Numbered from the stretch's first letter, positions 42,675 through 52,700 are shown. The stretch is 64,000 bases of DNA from Niabella soli DSM 19437 (GCF_000243115.2 NZ_CP007035.1:4402001-4466000), one strand, 5' to 3'. Numbers and translations: made by a program. Notes: generated by a model not told the origin, from the sequence alone.

Positions 42675-44648
42675 ATGAAAAATAGAATATTATTTCTGCT
42701 GGCTTCCGTACTGCTTCTTGTCGCGGCAGGTTGCAATAAAAAATTTTTGGAAGATATGAAGCCCTATAATTCATATGGCGAAGACCAGGTTTTCTCCAAT
42801 GAAACGCTGGCCGGCTGGTATATTGACAGGGTTTATAATTATTATTTTGTAAATTACAGAAGCCCTTTGCAACAGGTAGTAGGGTCCTATACCACAGACA
42901 GGTCGCAAATGACCGAAGAGTTGGGAGGAACCGTCAACAAATACACGGACCCTGGCCGTACCCTGCAGTTGGCAAAAGATGCTGATGGCTATTACGGCAC
43001 CACTACATCCAGCATTAATAATAACCCTTATACACGTATCCGTTTTTGCAATGATATCATTGCAAAAATGGATCAGCCGGTTACGGGTAATTTATCAGCA
43101 ACCTTTCGCCAAAGAGCAAAAGGCCAGATGTTCTTTTTAAGGGCCTTGCAATACTTTGACCTGGTAAGGGTGTATGGTGGTGTACCGATTGTATTAACGG
43201 TTCAAAATGCCAGTACCAGCGATCCATCTATACAAATACCCCGTTCTAAATCATCAGAATGCTTTGTACAGATTGTAAAAGACCTGGATTCTGCGGCAGC
43301 TTTGCTGCCCATGAAATGGGAGGTGCCGGCTACAGATTATGGCAGGCTGACTGCTGCGGGAGCCCTGGCAATGAAAAGCCGGGTATTGCTGACAGCAGCA
43401 AGCCCTTTATTTAATAAGGATTGGGATAATACCGGCAGCGATAAATGGCAGGCAGCTTTGCAGGCTGGGTTAGATGCTGAAACCAAGCTGACGGCGGCTG
43501 GCTACGGTTTGTACGGCTCAACCGCCAAAGACTGGGCACAAATGACGTATGCACAAACGGCTGCATTTAATAAAGAAGCTTTGATGGTATTCCTGTTTAG
43601 TACCAGTCAGATCTCATCCTCCGGATATAATAATGGCTGGGAGAATTCAGTAAGACCTACCGACTACAAAGGCTCGGGCAATGGTATTTCGGCCACCAAG
43701 GAAATGCTGGATTTATTCCCGCTTGCCAATGGGCTGCGCCCCACAGCGGCTAATGGCTACGTGGATACGTTTTTCTTCGCAAACAGGGATCCCCGTTTCT
43801 ACCGGACCTTCGCTTTCTCTGGTTCTAAGTGGGGTATTAAAACAAATGCCAATAAATCTACCTGGTTTTACAGATGGAAACCAAGTGCAACCGGATCACC
43901 TGCCTATTATGGAAATAATCAGACCAGCAGCCCTGCAGTAGTGTATAAAATGTCGAACCCCGCCGCCGACAGCACCGGGTATACCTACTCCAATACCAGC
44001 ATATTTGAATACCGGTATGCTGAACTTTTACTGAATATAGCTGAATGCTATGCTGCTAAAGGAGATGTTGGCAATGCCCTCACTTATCTGGGAAAGATAC
44101 GGGCACGGGTAGGAATACCTTCGGCGAATAATTACGGTATTGGAACACCGGCCGATAAGTATGCTGCTATTGAAGCCTGTCTTTATGAACGCCGGATAGA
44201 ACTGGCTTATGAAGGTAAGCGCTTCTGGGATGTACAGCGCTGGATGTTATATGATAATACCGATAATAGTGGTAACTCTGTAACAAAATTGGGACTTAAG
44301 CCCATAAACGGCACATCACGTAATGGCTACTACTGGCAAGCAAAAACTTATGTTGCCAAGGATCCGCTATCCGCTACCGACAGAAATATATTAATAGATC
44401 CGGATGCCTCAAATTTTAGTACCCAAATAGAAAACCTAAAGGCAGTTTATAATAAATGGTTTGTTATGACGCCATTAGATAAACCTATGGACCAGGTAAA
44501 TAATACACCAGTGACTATATTATTCCGTCCAAACTATTATTTGTCGGGTCTTGGTACATCGCCATTGAGCAGTAACCCCTGGTTGCAGCAAACCATTGGA
44601 TGGCAGGATTATTCCGGAGGCGCGGGTAATTTTGATTATCAACAATAA
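42675..44648 (+). CDS. susD: SusD-like surface glycan-binding lipoprotein (locus 1)
   Basis: A 657-residue lipoprotein (lipobox LVAAGC, C20). It has the SusD helical frame of tetratricopeptide-like units (GQMFFLRALQYFDLVRVYGGVPIVL) and the C-terminal RagB/SusD section (LYERRIELAYEGKRFWDVQRWMLY). It caps the SusC barrel and binds glycan at the cell surface. It follows susC after 144 bases. Confidence 0.95.
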   Translation: MKNRILFLLASVLLLVAAGCNKKFLEDMKPYNSYGEDQVFSNETLAGWYIDRVYNYYFVNYRSPLQQVVGSYTTDRSQMTEELGGTVNKYTDPGRTLQLAKDADGYYGTTTSSINNNPYTRIRFCNDIIAKMDQPVTGNLSATFRQRAKGQMFFLRALQYFDLVRVYGGVPIVLTVQNASTSDPSIQIPRSKSSECFVQIVKDLDSAAALLPMKWEVPATDYGRLTAAGALAMKSRVLLTAASPLFNKDWDNTGSDKWQAALQAGLDAETKLTAAGYGLYGSTAKDWAQMTYAQTAAFNKEALMVFLFSTSQISSSGYNNGWENSVRPTDYKGSGNGISATKEMLDLFPLANGLRPTAANGYVDTFFFANRDPRFYRTFAFSGSKWGIKTNANKSTWFYRWKPSATGSPAYYGNNQTSSPAVVYKMSNPAADSTGYTYSNTSIFEYRYAELLLNIAECYAAKGDVGNALTYLGKIRARVGIPSANNYGIGTPADKYAAIEACLYERRIELAYEGKRFWDVQRWMLYDNTDNSGNSVTKLGLKPINGTSRNGYYWQAKTYVAKDPLSATDRNILIDPDASNFSTQIENLKAVYNKWFVMTPLDKPMDQVNNTPVTILFRPNYYLSGLGTSPLSSNPWLQQTIGWQDYSGGAGNFDYQQ

Positions 44649-44721
44649 TGAACAATATAATAAACTAATACTACTGGCTGATTAATTTAAATGTTTAATA
44701 AAAAAACGAACAACGTTAAAG

Positions 44722-46353
44722 ATGGATTTTAAAAAAAGTGTACTGGCCGTTATTAGTATGGGTTTATTTTTTACATCCAATGCCCAATATCCCCAGGTAT
44801 CAAAAGAAGACCAGGAGAAGGCAAAGGCGTTAATGGATGCTGCGGAAAAACATTCAGACAGTATGTGGGCCATTGCCTACCCCATTATAAAAAAAGAAGC
44901 AACAGAAGGCAGACCCTATATTCCCTGGGCTTCCCGGTATGATGAATTGCCCCATGCGGATATTCCTGCTTTTCCCGGAGCGGAAGGGGGTGGAAAAGTG
45001 GCCCGCGGCGGACGCGGCGGACGGGTGATTGTGGTAACCAACCTTAATGACGACGGGCCGGGAAGCTTTCGCTGGGCCTGTGAGCAAGGCGGAGCCCGGA
45101 TCGTCGTGTTTAACGTGGCCGGCATTATCCGCCTGAAATCTCCTGTTATGGTGCGTGCTCCCTATATCACCATAGAAGGGCAAAGCGCGCCGGGCGATGG
45201 TATTTGCATTGCGGGTGAAACCGTGTGGCTCAACACCCATGATGTGATCATCCGCTATATGCGCTTTCGCCGGGGCGAAACCTGGGTGGGACGCAGGGAT
45301 GACGCTATCGGTGGCAACCCGATCGGAAATATTATGATCGACCACGTATCGGCCACCTGGGGGCTGGATGAGAATATGAGCATGTACCGCCATATGTATA
45401 ACGACAGTACCGGGAAAATTGAAGATAAGTTTGGGACCGTAAATATCACCATCCAGAACTCCATTTTCGCAGAATCCCTGGATACCTGGAACCATGCTTT
45501 TGGCAGCACCCTGGGCGGCGAAAATTGCAGCTTTATGCGGAACCTCTGGGCGGATAATACCGGGCGTAATCCTTCTGTAGGTTGGAATGGTATTTTTAAT
45601 TTTGCAAACAACGTAGTGTTCAACTGGGTGCACCGCTCCATTGATGGCGGTGATTACCGGGCCCAGTTCAATATCATCAATAATTATTTTCAGCCGGGGC
45701 CGGCAACGCCTAAGAACAGTAATGTAGGGCACCGGATCCTGAAACCTGAAAGCGGCCGCAGTAAATTAAAATACCATGTATATGGCCGCGCTTATGTAAA
45801 TGGTAACGTTATGCAGGGTTATCCTGAAATCACAAAAGATAACTGGAATGGCGGCGTACAGGTAGAAGAGGAGAAAGATGCGGGTGAATACACGCCTTAT
45901 ATAAAGCAGTCAAAGCCGCTTATAATGCCGCAACTGACCCTGGTGGATGCACAAACTGCCAGAAGCTTTGTATTGGCAAATGCCGGTGCTACTTTACCAA
46001 GGAGAGATGCTGTGGATACGCGTATTGTAAAACAGGTGGAAACCGGGAAGATCAATAATGTACCGTCCTGCCCGCTGCCAAAAACGCAATTTGTACACCG
46101 GCGGCTGCCCATTGATTCCTACAAAATCGGCATCATTACTGATCCCTGCCAGACAGGGGGCTACCCCGAGTATAAGGGAACACCTTATAAGGACTCCGAT
46201 AATGATGGGATGCCGGACGATTATGAAAAGAAAAACGGGCTGAAGCCTAACGATGCATCCGACGCTGCTGCAATAGCAAAGAACGGGTACAGCAATATTG
46301 AAAATTATTTGAATAGTTTGGTGAACGTAAAGAATGTTGTGCCGGCAAAATAG
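44722..46353 (+). CDS. PL1 pectate lyase, first of two tandem copies
   Basis: A 543-residue secreted beta-helix lyase. The PL1 core runs from about residue 75 (IPAFPGAEGGG) to about 345 and holds the vWIDH-like NIMIDHVSATWG and the WNHAFGST and GRNPSVG segments near the catalytic arginine region. A calcium-binding thrombospondin type 3-like motif, DSDNDGMPDDYEKKNG, is near the C terminus. It cleaves polygalacturonate by beta elimination in the presence of Ca2+. The next gene is a close paralogue. A dispersed repeat lies between them. Confidence 0.93.
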   Translation: MDFKKSVLAVISMGLFFTSNAQYPQVSKEDQEKAKALMDAAEKHSDSMWAIAYPIIKKEATEGRPYIPWASRYDELPHADIPAFPGAEGGGKVARGGRGGRVIVVTNLNDDGPGSFRWACEQGGARIVVFNVAGIIRLKSPVMVRAPYITIEGQSAPGDGICIAGETVWLNTHDVIIRYMRFRRGETWVGRRDDAIGGNPIGNIMIDHVSATWGLDENMSMYRHMYNDSTGKIEDKFGTVNITIQNSIFAESLDTWNHAFGSTLGGENCSFMRNLWADNTGRNPSVGWNGIFNFANNVVFNWVHRSIDGGDYRAQFNIINNYFQPGPATPKNSNVGHRILKPESGRSKLKYHVYGRAYVNGNVMQGYPEITKDNWNGGVQVEEEKDAGEYTPYIKQSKPLIMPQLTLVDAQTARSFVLANAGATLPRRDAVDTRIVKQVETGKINNVPSCPLPKTQFVHRRLPIDSYKIGIITDPCQTGGYPEYKGTPYKDSDNDGMPDDYEKKNGLKPNDASDAAAIAKNGYSNIENYLNSLVNVKNVVPAK

Positions 46354-46361
46354 ATTAAAGC

Positions 46362-46452
46362 GCCGTCATTTCGACGAAGGTTTCTGAAAGAAACCGAGGA
46401 GAAATCTCGTTGTCGAAGCACGGGATCCCTCACTTCGTTCGGGATGACGGCG
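46362..46452. repeat. Dispersed repeat (CGTCATTTCGA family), best-preserved copy
   Basis: GCCGTCAT at the left and ATGACGGC at the right are exact inverted ends. Between them: TTTCGACGAAGG, CGAGGAGAAATCTCGTTG and CGGGATCCCTCACTTCGTTC. It starts 9 bases after the first PL1 gene. Confidence 0.8.
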
Positions 46453-46509
46453 GGGAATAATGATGGGTGATTGGTACACCATCGCAGATTACATAAATAA
46501 AAATAAATA

Positions 46510-48147
46510 ATGAACAGGAATTGGTTATACATGATTGGCTTTACAGGGATGCTGTTTTTTCAAAAGCAGGCAGCGGCTCAATATCCGGTGATCCCGAAAT
46601 CAGTGGAAGATTCAGAGGCGGCTGTTATGGCCAGATACCAGAAGCTTTCTGATCAGGCATGGGCCAAAGCGCTCCCGGTTGTTGAGGGGGGAGAGAAAGC
46701 CGGCAAACCCTACAGGCCCTGGGCCTCAAAATCGTCCGACCTTTTAAAAGCGGCGATCCCGGCCTTCCCGGGTGCACAGGGTGGCGGCGCCTATACTTCC
46801 GGCGGGCGTGGCGGAAAAGTGTTTGTGGTTACTAATCTTAATGACGACGGACCGGGAAGTTTTCGCTGGGCCTGTGAACAGGGTGGCCCCCGCATTATTG
46901 TTTTTAACGTGGCAGGCATCATTCATTTAAGCCGCCCGCTCAACATACGGGCGCCCTATATAACCATAATGGGACAAAGCGCGCCGGGCGATGGGATCTG
47001 TATCGCAGGAGAATCCGTATTGATCGATACGCATGATGTGATCATCCGCTTTATGCGTTTCAGAAGAGGACAAACGGAAGTTACCAGAAGAGATGATGGG
47101 TTGGGCGGTAACGCTGTCGGCAATATTATGATCGATCATGTTTCTGCCAGTTGGGGATTGGATGAGAATATGAGCATCTATCGCCATGTATATGAACGGC
47201 AATCCAATGGAAAGGGCGAAAAATTACCAACGGTAAATGTAACCATACAAAACTCCATTTTTTCAGAAGCGCTGGATACCTGGAATCATGCTTTTGGCAG
47301 CACCATTGGCGGCAGGAACAGTACTTTTATGCGTAACCTCTGGGCAAATAACGTGGCCAGAAACCCTTCAGTAGGGATGGACGGTGATTTTGGGTTTGCC
47401 AATAATGTGATCTTTAACTGGTGGAACCGGAGCGCTGATGGCGGTGATGATAAATCGCTTTTTAATTTTATCAACAACTATTACAAGCCGGGGCCGATCA
47501 CTCCAAAGAATCAGCCCATTGCTTATCGTATTTTAAAACCCGAATCCAGCCGGTCGAGAAAAGATACCCTGATCTTCGGAAAAGCGTATGTGAACGGAAA
47601 TATTGTAGAGGGAAATGAAAAAGTTACGAAAGACAACTGGGCCGGAGGGGTGCAGTTGGAAGATAAGGCGGATGTTGCTGCGGCGCTGAGCCGGATCAGA
47701 GTGGACAAGCCCTTTCCGATGGCGACCTTCCCCATATTGAAAGCAACACAGGCATACGATTATGTATTAAAAAATGCGGGCGCGATATTGCCTGTACGGG
47801 ATGCAGTGGATCAGCGGGTAGTGGAAGATGTACGAACCGGTAAGATCACGTATAGCAAAGATGCAAAGCCGGCCCCCGTATCCAAATACCTGAAGCGCAG
47901 GCTGCCGCTGGATTCTTATAAGGACGGGATCATTTCCGATATCCAACAGGTGGGCGGTTACCCGGCTTATAAGGGTACGCCTTACAAAGATTCCGATAAT
48001 GACGGAATGCCGGATGAATATGAAAAGAAAAATGGTCTGAATCCCCGGAACGCTTCAGATGCCCCGGCCCTTGCGGCAAATGGGTATAGTAATGTTGAAA
48101 ACTACCTGAACGGTTTAGTGAATCTTAACACAGTAACACCCCGGTAA
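46510..48147 (+). CDS. PL1 pectate lyase, second tandem copy
   Basis: A 545-residue paralogue of the preceding lyase, with long identical blocks (NLNDDGPGSFRWACEQGG, RAPYITI, GQSAPGDGICIAGE, DTWNHAFGST). It keeps the NIMIDHVSASWG motif and the DSDNDGMPDEYEKKNG calcium motif. The N-terminal 75 residues, the loop after GRGG and the post-helix region differ most, which suggests a different cleavage preference. The stop codon lies in the loop of a terminator hairpin. Confidence 0.93.
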   Translation: MNRNWLYMIGFTGMLFFQKQAAAQYPVIPKSVEDSEAAVMARYQKLSDQAWAKALPVVEGGEKAGKPYRPWASKSSDLLKAAIPAFPGAQGGGAYTSGGRGGKVFVVTNLNDDGPGSFRWACEQGGPRIIVFNVAGIIHLSRPLNIRAPYITIMGQSAPGDGICIAGESVLIDTHDVIIRFMRFRRGQTEVTRRDDGLGGNAVGNIMIDHVSASWGLDENMSIYRHVYERQSNGKGEKLPTVNVTIQNSIFSEALDTWNHAFGSTIGGRNSTFMRNLWANNVARNPSVGMDGDFGFANNVIFNWWNRSADGGDDKSLFNFINNYYKPGPITPKNQPIAYRILKPESSRSRKDTLIFGKAYVNGNIVEGNEKVTKDNWAGGVQLEDKADVAAALSRIRVDKPFPMATFPILKATQAYDYVLKNAGAILPVRDAVDQRVVEDVRTGKITYSKDAKPAPVSKYLKRRLPLDSYKDGIISDIQQVGGYPAYKGTPYKDSDNDGMPDEYEKKNGLNPRNASDAPALAANGYSNVENYLNGLVNLNTVTPR

Positions 48148-48159
48148 TCCGGGGTTTCT
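48138..48159 (+). terminator. Intrinsic terminator overlapping the PL1 stop codon
   Basis: ACCCCGG and CCGGGGT form a perfect 7-bp stem around TAAT, followed by TTCTTT. The stop TAA (48145-48147) is in the loop. Expression of the next gene would need read-through or its own promoter. Confidence 0.8.
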
Positions 48160-48248
48160 TTATTCGGAAGCATTTTTTCTGTGCTTCAGTTTTTTAGTGG
48201 CCGGCTTTTCACCATGGCGGCACTAAAAACCACGGGGAAAATATTATA

Positions 48249-51200
48249 TTGATTAAAAGTATTATTTTGAAAGCAACACTTCTTTTAATAATTGCATTAG
48301 CTATTGGGTTGACTGCTCCGGCACAAAAGCCAAAGCCGCCCAAACCAATATTGCCGGTTACGGCAGAAAAGGGAAAGCTGGTATACACGGCGGATTCCGT
48401 TACAGGCGATCGTATTCCCGATTACTCTTATTGCGGATATAAAGCTTCGGATACCCCCATTCCCTTTGTTCCGGTAAAAGCGGTTGTACCGGTTACGCAA
48501 GGCGATGCTACTGCTCTTATACAATCGGCCATTGATTATGTGTCTGCACTAACACCGGATAAGAATGGCTTTCGCGGAGCCGTATTGTTACAAAAAGGGG
48601 GCTACAGCGTATCGGGGCAGTTAGTTATAAAGCAGTCTGGAGTAGTGTTGCGGGGCGCCGGGGCAGCAGGGCAAACAACGCTTTTTGGTAAAGGCGCCGG
48701 CAGGGAAGCGCTGATCCGTGTGTTTGGAACGGATGACCGGGTAAGAAAAAAGGAAATAGATATTGCCCAGGATTATGTGCCGGTAAATGCCCATTCCTTT
48801 TCTGTAGCGGATGCCGGCACTCTTAAGGCCGGAGACGATATCACCATAAAGCGGCCTTCAACATCTGAATGGATCGACCTGCTGGGGGTGCGGAGCTTTG
48901 GCGGCGGGCTTTCGGCATTGGGTTGGAAGCCAGGTGAAGTGGACCTGAACTTTGAAAGAAGCATAACAGCGGTTGCAGGAAATAAAATAACGATTGATGC
49001 GCCGCTTACCAATTCCTTTGATAAAAAATATGGCGGCGGTACCGTGGCGGCTTTTACCTGGCCGGGGCGGATCAACACTGTTGGCATTGAAAATATTACG
49101 CTGGTATCGGATTTTGACAAACACTATCCGAAGGATGAAGACCACCGGTGGATGGCCATCACCATGGAGAATGTCCGGGACGCCTGGGTGCGCCAGGTTT
49201 CGTTTAAACATTTTGCCGGCTCCGCCGTATACCTCCTGGAAACGGCAAGCCGGGTAACCGTTGAAGATTGTATTTCCGAAGAACCGGTCTCCGAGATCGG
49301 CGGACAGAGAAGGTATACCTTTTTTACAAGAGGACAGCAAACCCTGTTCCAGCGCTGCTATGCAATTAATGGTTATCATGATTTTTCCGTTGGCCATACA
49401 GCCGCCGGTCCCAATGCTTTTGTGCAATGTTATTCGGAGCGTCCCTATAATTTTTCCGGTACCATTGATCGCTGGGCCTCGGGGGTCCTGTTTGATGTGG
49501 TAGTGATAGACGGCGATGCGATACGTTTTGGGAACAGGGGCCAGGACGGCCAGGGCGCCGGCTGGTCGGCTGCCAACAGTTTACTCTGGAACTGTAGTGC
49601 AGCGCGCATTGATTGTTATAAGCCGCCTACGGCGCAAAACTGGGCCCTGGGTTCCTGGAGCCAGTTTGCGGGCGATGGGTACTGGGGAGAATCGAACAAT
49701 ACGCTTACTCCCCGCAGTTTTTATTATACCCAATTGCGGGAACGGTTGGGCAAGCCTTCCCCGCAGCAATCATTTATCCTGGACGTGGAATCAGAGGCCT
49801 CCAGCAGCCCGTCGGTTGCGGTGGCGCAGCAATTAACAAAAGAAGCGTCAAAACCAAAAATGCAGCTAGTGGAGTGGATCCGGCAGGCTGCTGCACATAA
49901 CACGATCAGTACAGAAGCAAAGGGAGCAAAAATTATAACAAAAACCGCTAAAGACGGAGAACGGGTACATGCGCCAGCCGCATCAATGCAACTTCAGAAC
50001 GGGTGGCTGGTTGACGGAGCCGGGAAAGTGCTGACCGGGGGGGTGCAGGAAGTGCCCTGGTGGAACGGCGGCGTGGAGGCCAAAGACCTGGAGCAGGCCA
50101 AACGCAAAATGGCGATCACCCGCTTTGTGCCGGGACGCATAGGGCCCGGGCTTACCGATAACCTGCAGGATGTGGTGGATTCAATGAAGGCAAATAATAT
50201 TATAGCCCTGAACCAGCACTATGCCTTATGGTATGAAAGACGGCGGGATGACCACGAGCGCATCAGGAGAATGGATGGTGAGGTATGGCCGCCTTTTTAT
50301 GAGCTTCCTTTTAAGCGGACGGGAATAGATACAGCATGGGATGGGCTGAGCAAATATGATTTGACCCAATACAATCAATGGTTCTGGACCCGTATGCAGC
50401 AATTTGCTGCCTTAGCCGGGCAGGAGGGAAGAGTTTTGCTGTATCAGAATTATTTCCAGCATAATATTATAGAAGCCGGGGCGCACTATGCAGACTTTCC
50501 CTGGCGTACGGCCAACAATATTAATCACACCGGCTTTAATGAACCGGTAAATTTTGCGGGGGATAAGCGCATTTTTTATGCAGAACAGTTTTATGATGTA
50601 CAGCAGCCGGAGCGCCGGAAGCTGCATCAGCAGTACATCTGGAAATGCCTGGATAATTTTAAAAATAACAGCAACGTTATACAATTTACGGCAGAAGAGT
50701 TTACAGGGCCCCTGCATTTTGTACAATTCTGGCTGCAGACCATTGCTGATTGGGAACAAAAAAATAAGAAAGAATACATTGGACTGAGCACTACTAAGGA
50801 TGTACAGGATGCGGTATTAAAGGATCCGAAGTACGCGGCTATAGTAAACGTTATTGATATTAAATACTGGCATTACCAGGCAGACGGATCTGCCTATGCT
50901 CCGGAAGGAGGCAGGAACCTGGCGCCCCGCCAGTGGGCACGTTTATTAAAACCCAAGGCCAGTTCTTTTGAACAGGTGTACCGTGCGGTGCAGGAGTATC
51001 GCCTCCGGTACCCGGGCAAAGCCGTAATGTATTCTGCGGATGGCGCCGATAAACTGGGCTGGGCTGTTTTTATGGCGGGAGGTTCTCTTGCGCTGTTGCC
51101 GGAAGGAACGGATAAGAACTTTTTGACGGCGGCTACGGAAATGACACCGGTGGCCGCAAATGAGCGCGGGCATTATGTACTGCAGGGCAATAAAGGAATG

Positions 51201-51386
51201 ATTGTATATAATAACACGCCGGGTAAAAGTCTGGTCAGCGCTCCGTTACTGCAGGGAAAAGTAAAAGTGCATTATATCAGTGCTAAAACCGGAAAGCTGC
51301 TAAAAACAGAACCGGTGACCGTTGAAAATAATAGGCTCTCGCTAACCTTCCCTGATGATTCGGGCATTGCATGGATTAGTCAATAA
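48249..51386 (+). CDS. Large secreted beta-helix protein with C-terminal barrel-like domain
   Basis: A 1045-residue protein with a signal peptide (LLLIIALAIGLTAPAQ). Residues about 65-510 have the rungs of a right-handed parallel beta-helix of the pectate-lyase superfamily (GDATALIQSAIDYVSAL, VVLRGAGA, VTVEDCISEE, TLFQRCYAINGYHDFSVG). About 560-960 are another domain with barrel-like features (VPWWNGG, NIIALNQHYALWYERRRDDHERIRR, VIQFTAEEFTGP), then a C-terminal beta domain. I recall related Bacteroidota proteins carrying only DUF annotations. No ATG fits the signal peptide; TTG 48249 is used, 8 bases after GGGGAAA. A lyase or hydrolase role is likely but unproven. Confidence 0.72.
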   Translation: MIKSIILKATLLLIIALAIGLTAPAQKPKPPKPILPVTAEKGKLVYTADSVTGDRIPDYSYCGYKASDTPIPFVPVKAVVPVTQGDATALIQSAIDYVSALTPDKNGFRGAVLLQKGGYSVSGQLVIKQSGVVLRGAGAAGQTTLFGKGAGREALIRVFGTDDRVRKKEIDIAQDYVPVNAHSFSVADAGTLKAGDDITIKRPSTSEWIDLLGVRSFGGGLSALGWKPGEVDLNFERSITAVAGNKITIDAPLTNSFDKKYGGGTVAAFTWPGRINTVGIENITLVSDFDKHYPKDEDHRWMAITMENVRDAWVRQVSFKHFAGSAVYLLETASRVTVEDCISEEPVSEIGGQRRYTFFTRGQQTLFQRCYAINGYHDFSVGHTAAGPNAFVQCYSERPYNFSGTIDRWASGVLFDVVVIDGDAIRFGNRGQDGQGAGWSAANSLLWNCSAARIDCYKPPTAQNWALGSWSQFAGDGYWGESNNTLTPRSFYYTQLRERLGKPSPQQSFILDVESEASSSPSVAVAQQLTKEASKPKMQLVEWIRQAAAHNTISTEAKGAKIITKTAKDGERVHAPAASMQLQNGWLVDGAGKVLTGGVQEVPWWNGGVEAKDLEQAKRKMAITRFVPGRIGPGLTDNLQDVVDSMKANNIIALNQHYALWYERRRDDHERIRRMDGEVWPPFYELPFKRTGIDTAWDGLSKYDLTQYNQWFWTRMQQFAALAGQEGRVLLYQNYFQHNIIEAGAHYADFPWRTANNINHTGFNEPVNFAGDKRIFYAEQFYDVQQPERRKLHQQYIWKCLDNFKNNSNVIQFTAEEFTGPLHFVQFWLQTIADWEQKNKKEYIGLSTTKDVQDAVLKDPKYAAIVNVIDIKYWHYQADGSAYAPEGGRNLAPRQWARLLKPKASSFEQVYRAVQEYRLRYPGKAVMYSADGADKLGWAVFMAGGSLALLPEGTDKNFLTAATEMTPVAANERGHYVLQGNKGMIVYNNTPGKSLVSAPLLQGKVKVHYISAKTGKLLKTEPVTVENNRLSLTFPDDSGIAWISQ

Positions 51387-51420
51387 GGCATCAATGTTGT
51401 TTTTAATCTATAAAAATACC

Positions 51421-51530
51421 TGAAGGGGCCTCAATGTGAATAACCTCTAACCGCGGTCGGAGCTCAATAGAACGTAGGTTAAGGCCGGCCAAAAAGCCAG
51501 GAGCCAATGATTGGCCGGGAAATCGAAAAG
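51421..51530. repeat. Structured intergenic repeat related to the 37904 element
   Basis: TGAAGGGGCCTCAATGTGAA followed by TAACCTC resembles the ends of the element at 37904-38050. Farther on GGCCGGCC and GGCCGG pair around a short loop. No gene is seen between 51387 and 51597. Confidence 0.4.
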
Positions 51531-51597
51531 GTCGTATTTTTCAATTGGTATAATTTACCGTCTTGCCGCCTTACCGGCAAAGTAAATGAATGAAAAG

Positions 51598-51640
51598 TTG
51601 GAAAAGTCAAAAAGACTTTTTAAATTTGAAAACGTTTACA
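51598..51640 (+). promoter_or_regulatory. lacI promoter with overlapping cre-like operator
   Basis: TTG at 51598-51600, a 20-base spacer and TAAATTTG at 51621-51628 give a full Bacteroidota promoter. TGAAAACGTTTACA at 51627-51640 fits the LacI/CcpA-type operator TGnAAnCGnTTnCA and overlaps the end of the -7 box and the expected transcript start, which is the arrangement for autorepression. Confidence 0.7.
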
Positions 51641-51659
51641 TTTTAACGAATGCTTTTTA

Positions 51660-52682
51660 ATGGCCGCTAATATCAAGTCAGGTTTAAAAGAAGTGGCGCG
51701 TAGCGCAGGCGTTTCTATCGCAACGGTTTCCCGGGTGATTAACGGGGAAACGGTTGTAAAGGAAGCAACCCGCCTTGCGGTGAACAGCGCCATCAAAAAA
51801 CTGGGCTACCGGCCGAACCGGGCTGCGCAACGACTCCGCAGTACACACCGGTCCCGGAAGCTCATTGGCCTGCTGATACCGGATATTCAGAACCCTTATT
51901 ATATCGATATTATCAGCGGGATCGAGTCCTATGCATCGGCCCATGGGGCCACCATTATTATCGGAAACTTTTCCCAGGATGCCCAAAGAGAAAGGATCTA
52001 TATAGATACTTTAAGAAGTGAATCGGTGGACGGCTGCATCGTGGCAACCACACCCCGCACAGAAAAATATGTTGAAGGCCTGATCCGGGATGGGTTTCCC
52101 GTTGTCTGTATCGATCGCGGGTTAAAAAATCTCAAAAGCGATGTAGTCAAATCTGATAATGAAACGGGCGCTTTTGCCGCAACCGAGCATCTTATTAAAC
52201 TGGGACATAAGCGGATTGCCCATATTGCCGGGGACCTGCAGATCCCTACTTCGCATGAGCGCATTGCAGGATATAAGGCCGCGCATCAGCAATATAAATT
52301 GCGGGTAGATGAAGGGCTGATCATCAGCAAACATTCCAATTACGAAAGCGGCGTGGAACTGGCGCTCCAGGTATTAAAAATGAAAAAAAGACCCACCGCC
52401 ATTTTTACGGGGAACAATCTCCTTACACTTGGGGTGCTGGAGGTATTGCATGGCCATGCCATTAAAATACCGCAAGAGATTGCAATGGTAGGTTTTGATG
52501 ACGTGTATTGGGCCAATTCCTTAAACCCCGCCGTTACTGCTGTTAAACAGTTCGGATATGAAATTGGCCACCAGGCCATTGAATTATTGTTTAAAAGAAT
52601 TGAGGAGCCACAGCGTCCGCCGGTGAGTCATATTGTAAATACACAGTTAATGGTTCGCAAATCCTGCGGAACGGGAAGTTGA
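51660..52682 (+). CDS. LacI-family transcriptional regulator
   Basis: A 340-residue repressor-type protein. The helix-turn-helix is LKEVARSAGVSIATVSRVING and the hinge region is YRPNRAAQRLR; residues about 65-335 are the periplasmic-binding-like effector domain (LIGLLIPDIQNPYY, HKRIAHIAGD, MVGFDDVYWANSLNP). It is upstream of a SusC/SusD operon, and matching operators stand before its own gene and before susC, so it probably controls both. The effector is likely a sugar released by this locus. Use of a LacI protein is less common for Bacteroidota polysaccharide loci than hybrid two-component systems; none is present here. Confidence 0.95.
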   Translation: MAANIKSGLKEVARSAGVSIATVSRVINGETVVKEATRLAVNSAIKKLGYRPNRAAQRLRSTHRSRKLIGLLIPDIQNPYYIDIISGIESYASAHGATIIIGNFSQDAQRERIYIDTLRSESVDGCIVATTPRTEKYVEGLIRDGFPVVCIDRGLKNLKSDVVKSDNETGAFAATEHLIKLGHKRIAHIAGDLQIPTSHERIAGYKAAHQQYKLRVDEGLIISKHSNYESGVELALQVLKMKKRPTAIFTGNNLLTLGVLEVLHGHAIKIPQEIAMVGFDDVYWANSLNPAVTAVKQFGYEIGHQAIELLFKRIEEPQRPPVSHIVNTQLMVRKSCGTGS

Positions 52683-52700
52683 TTTTTTTTTGAAATAAAA

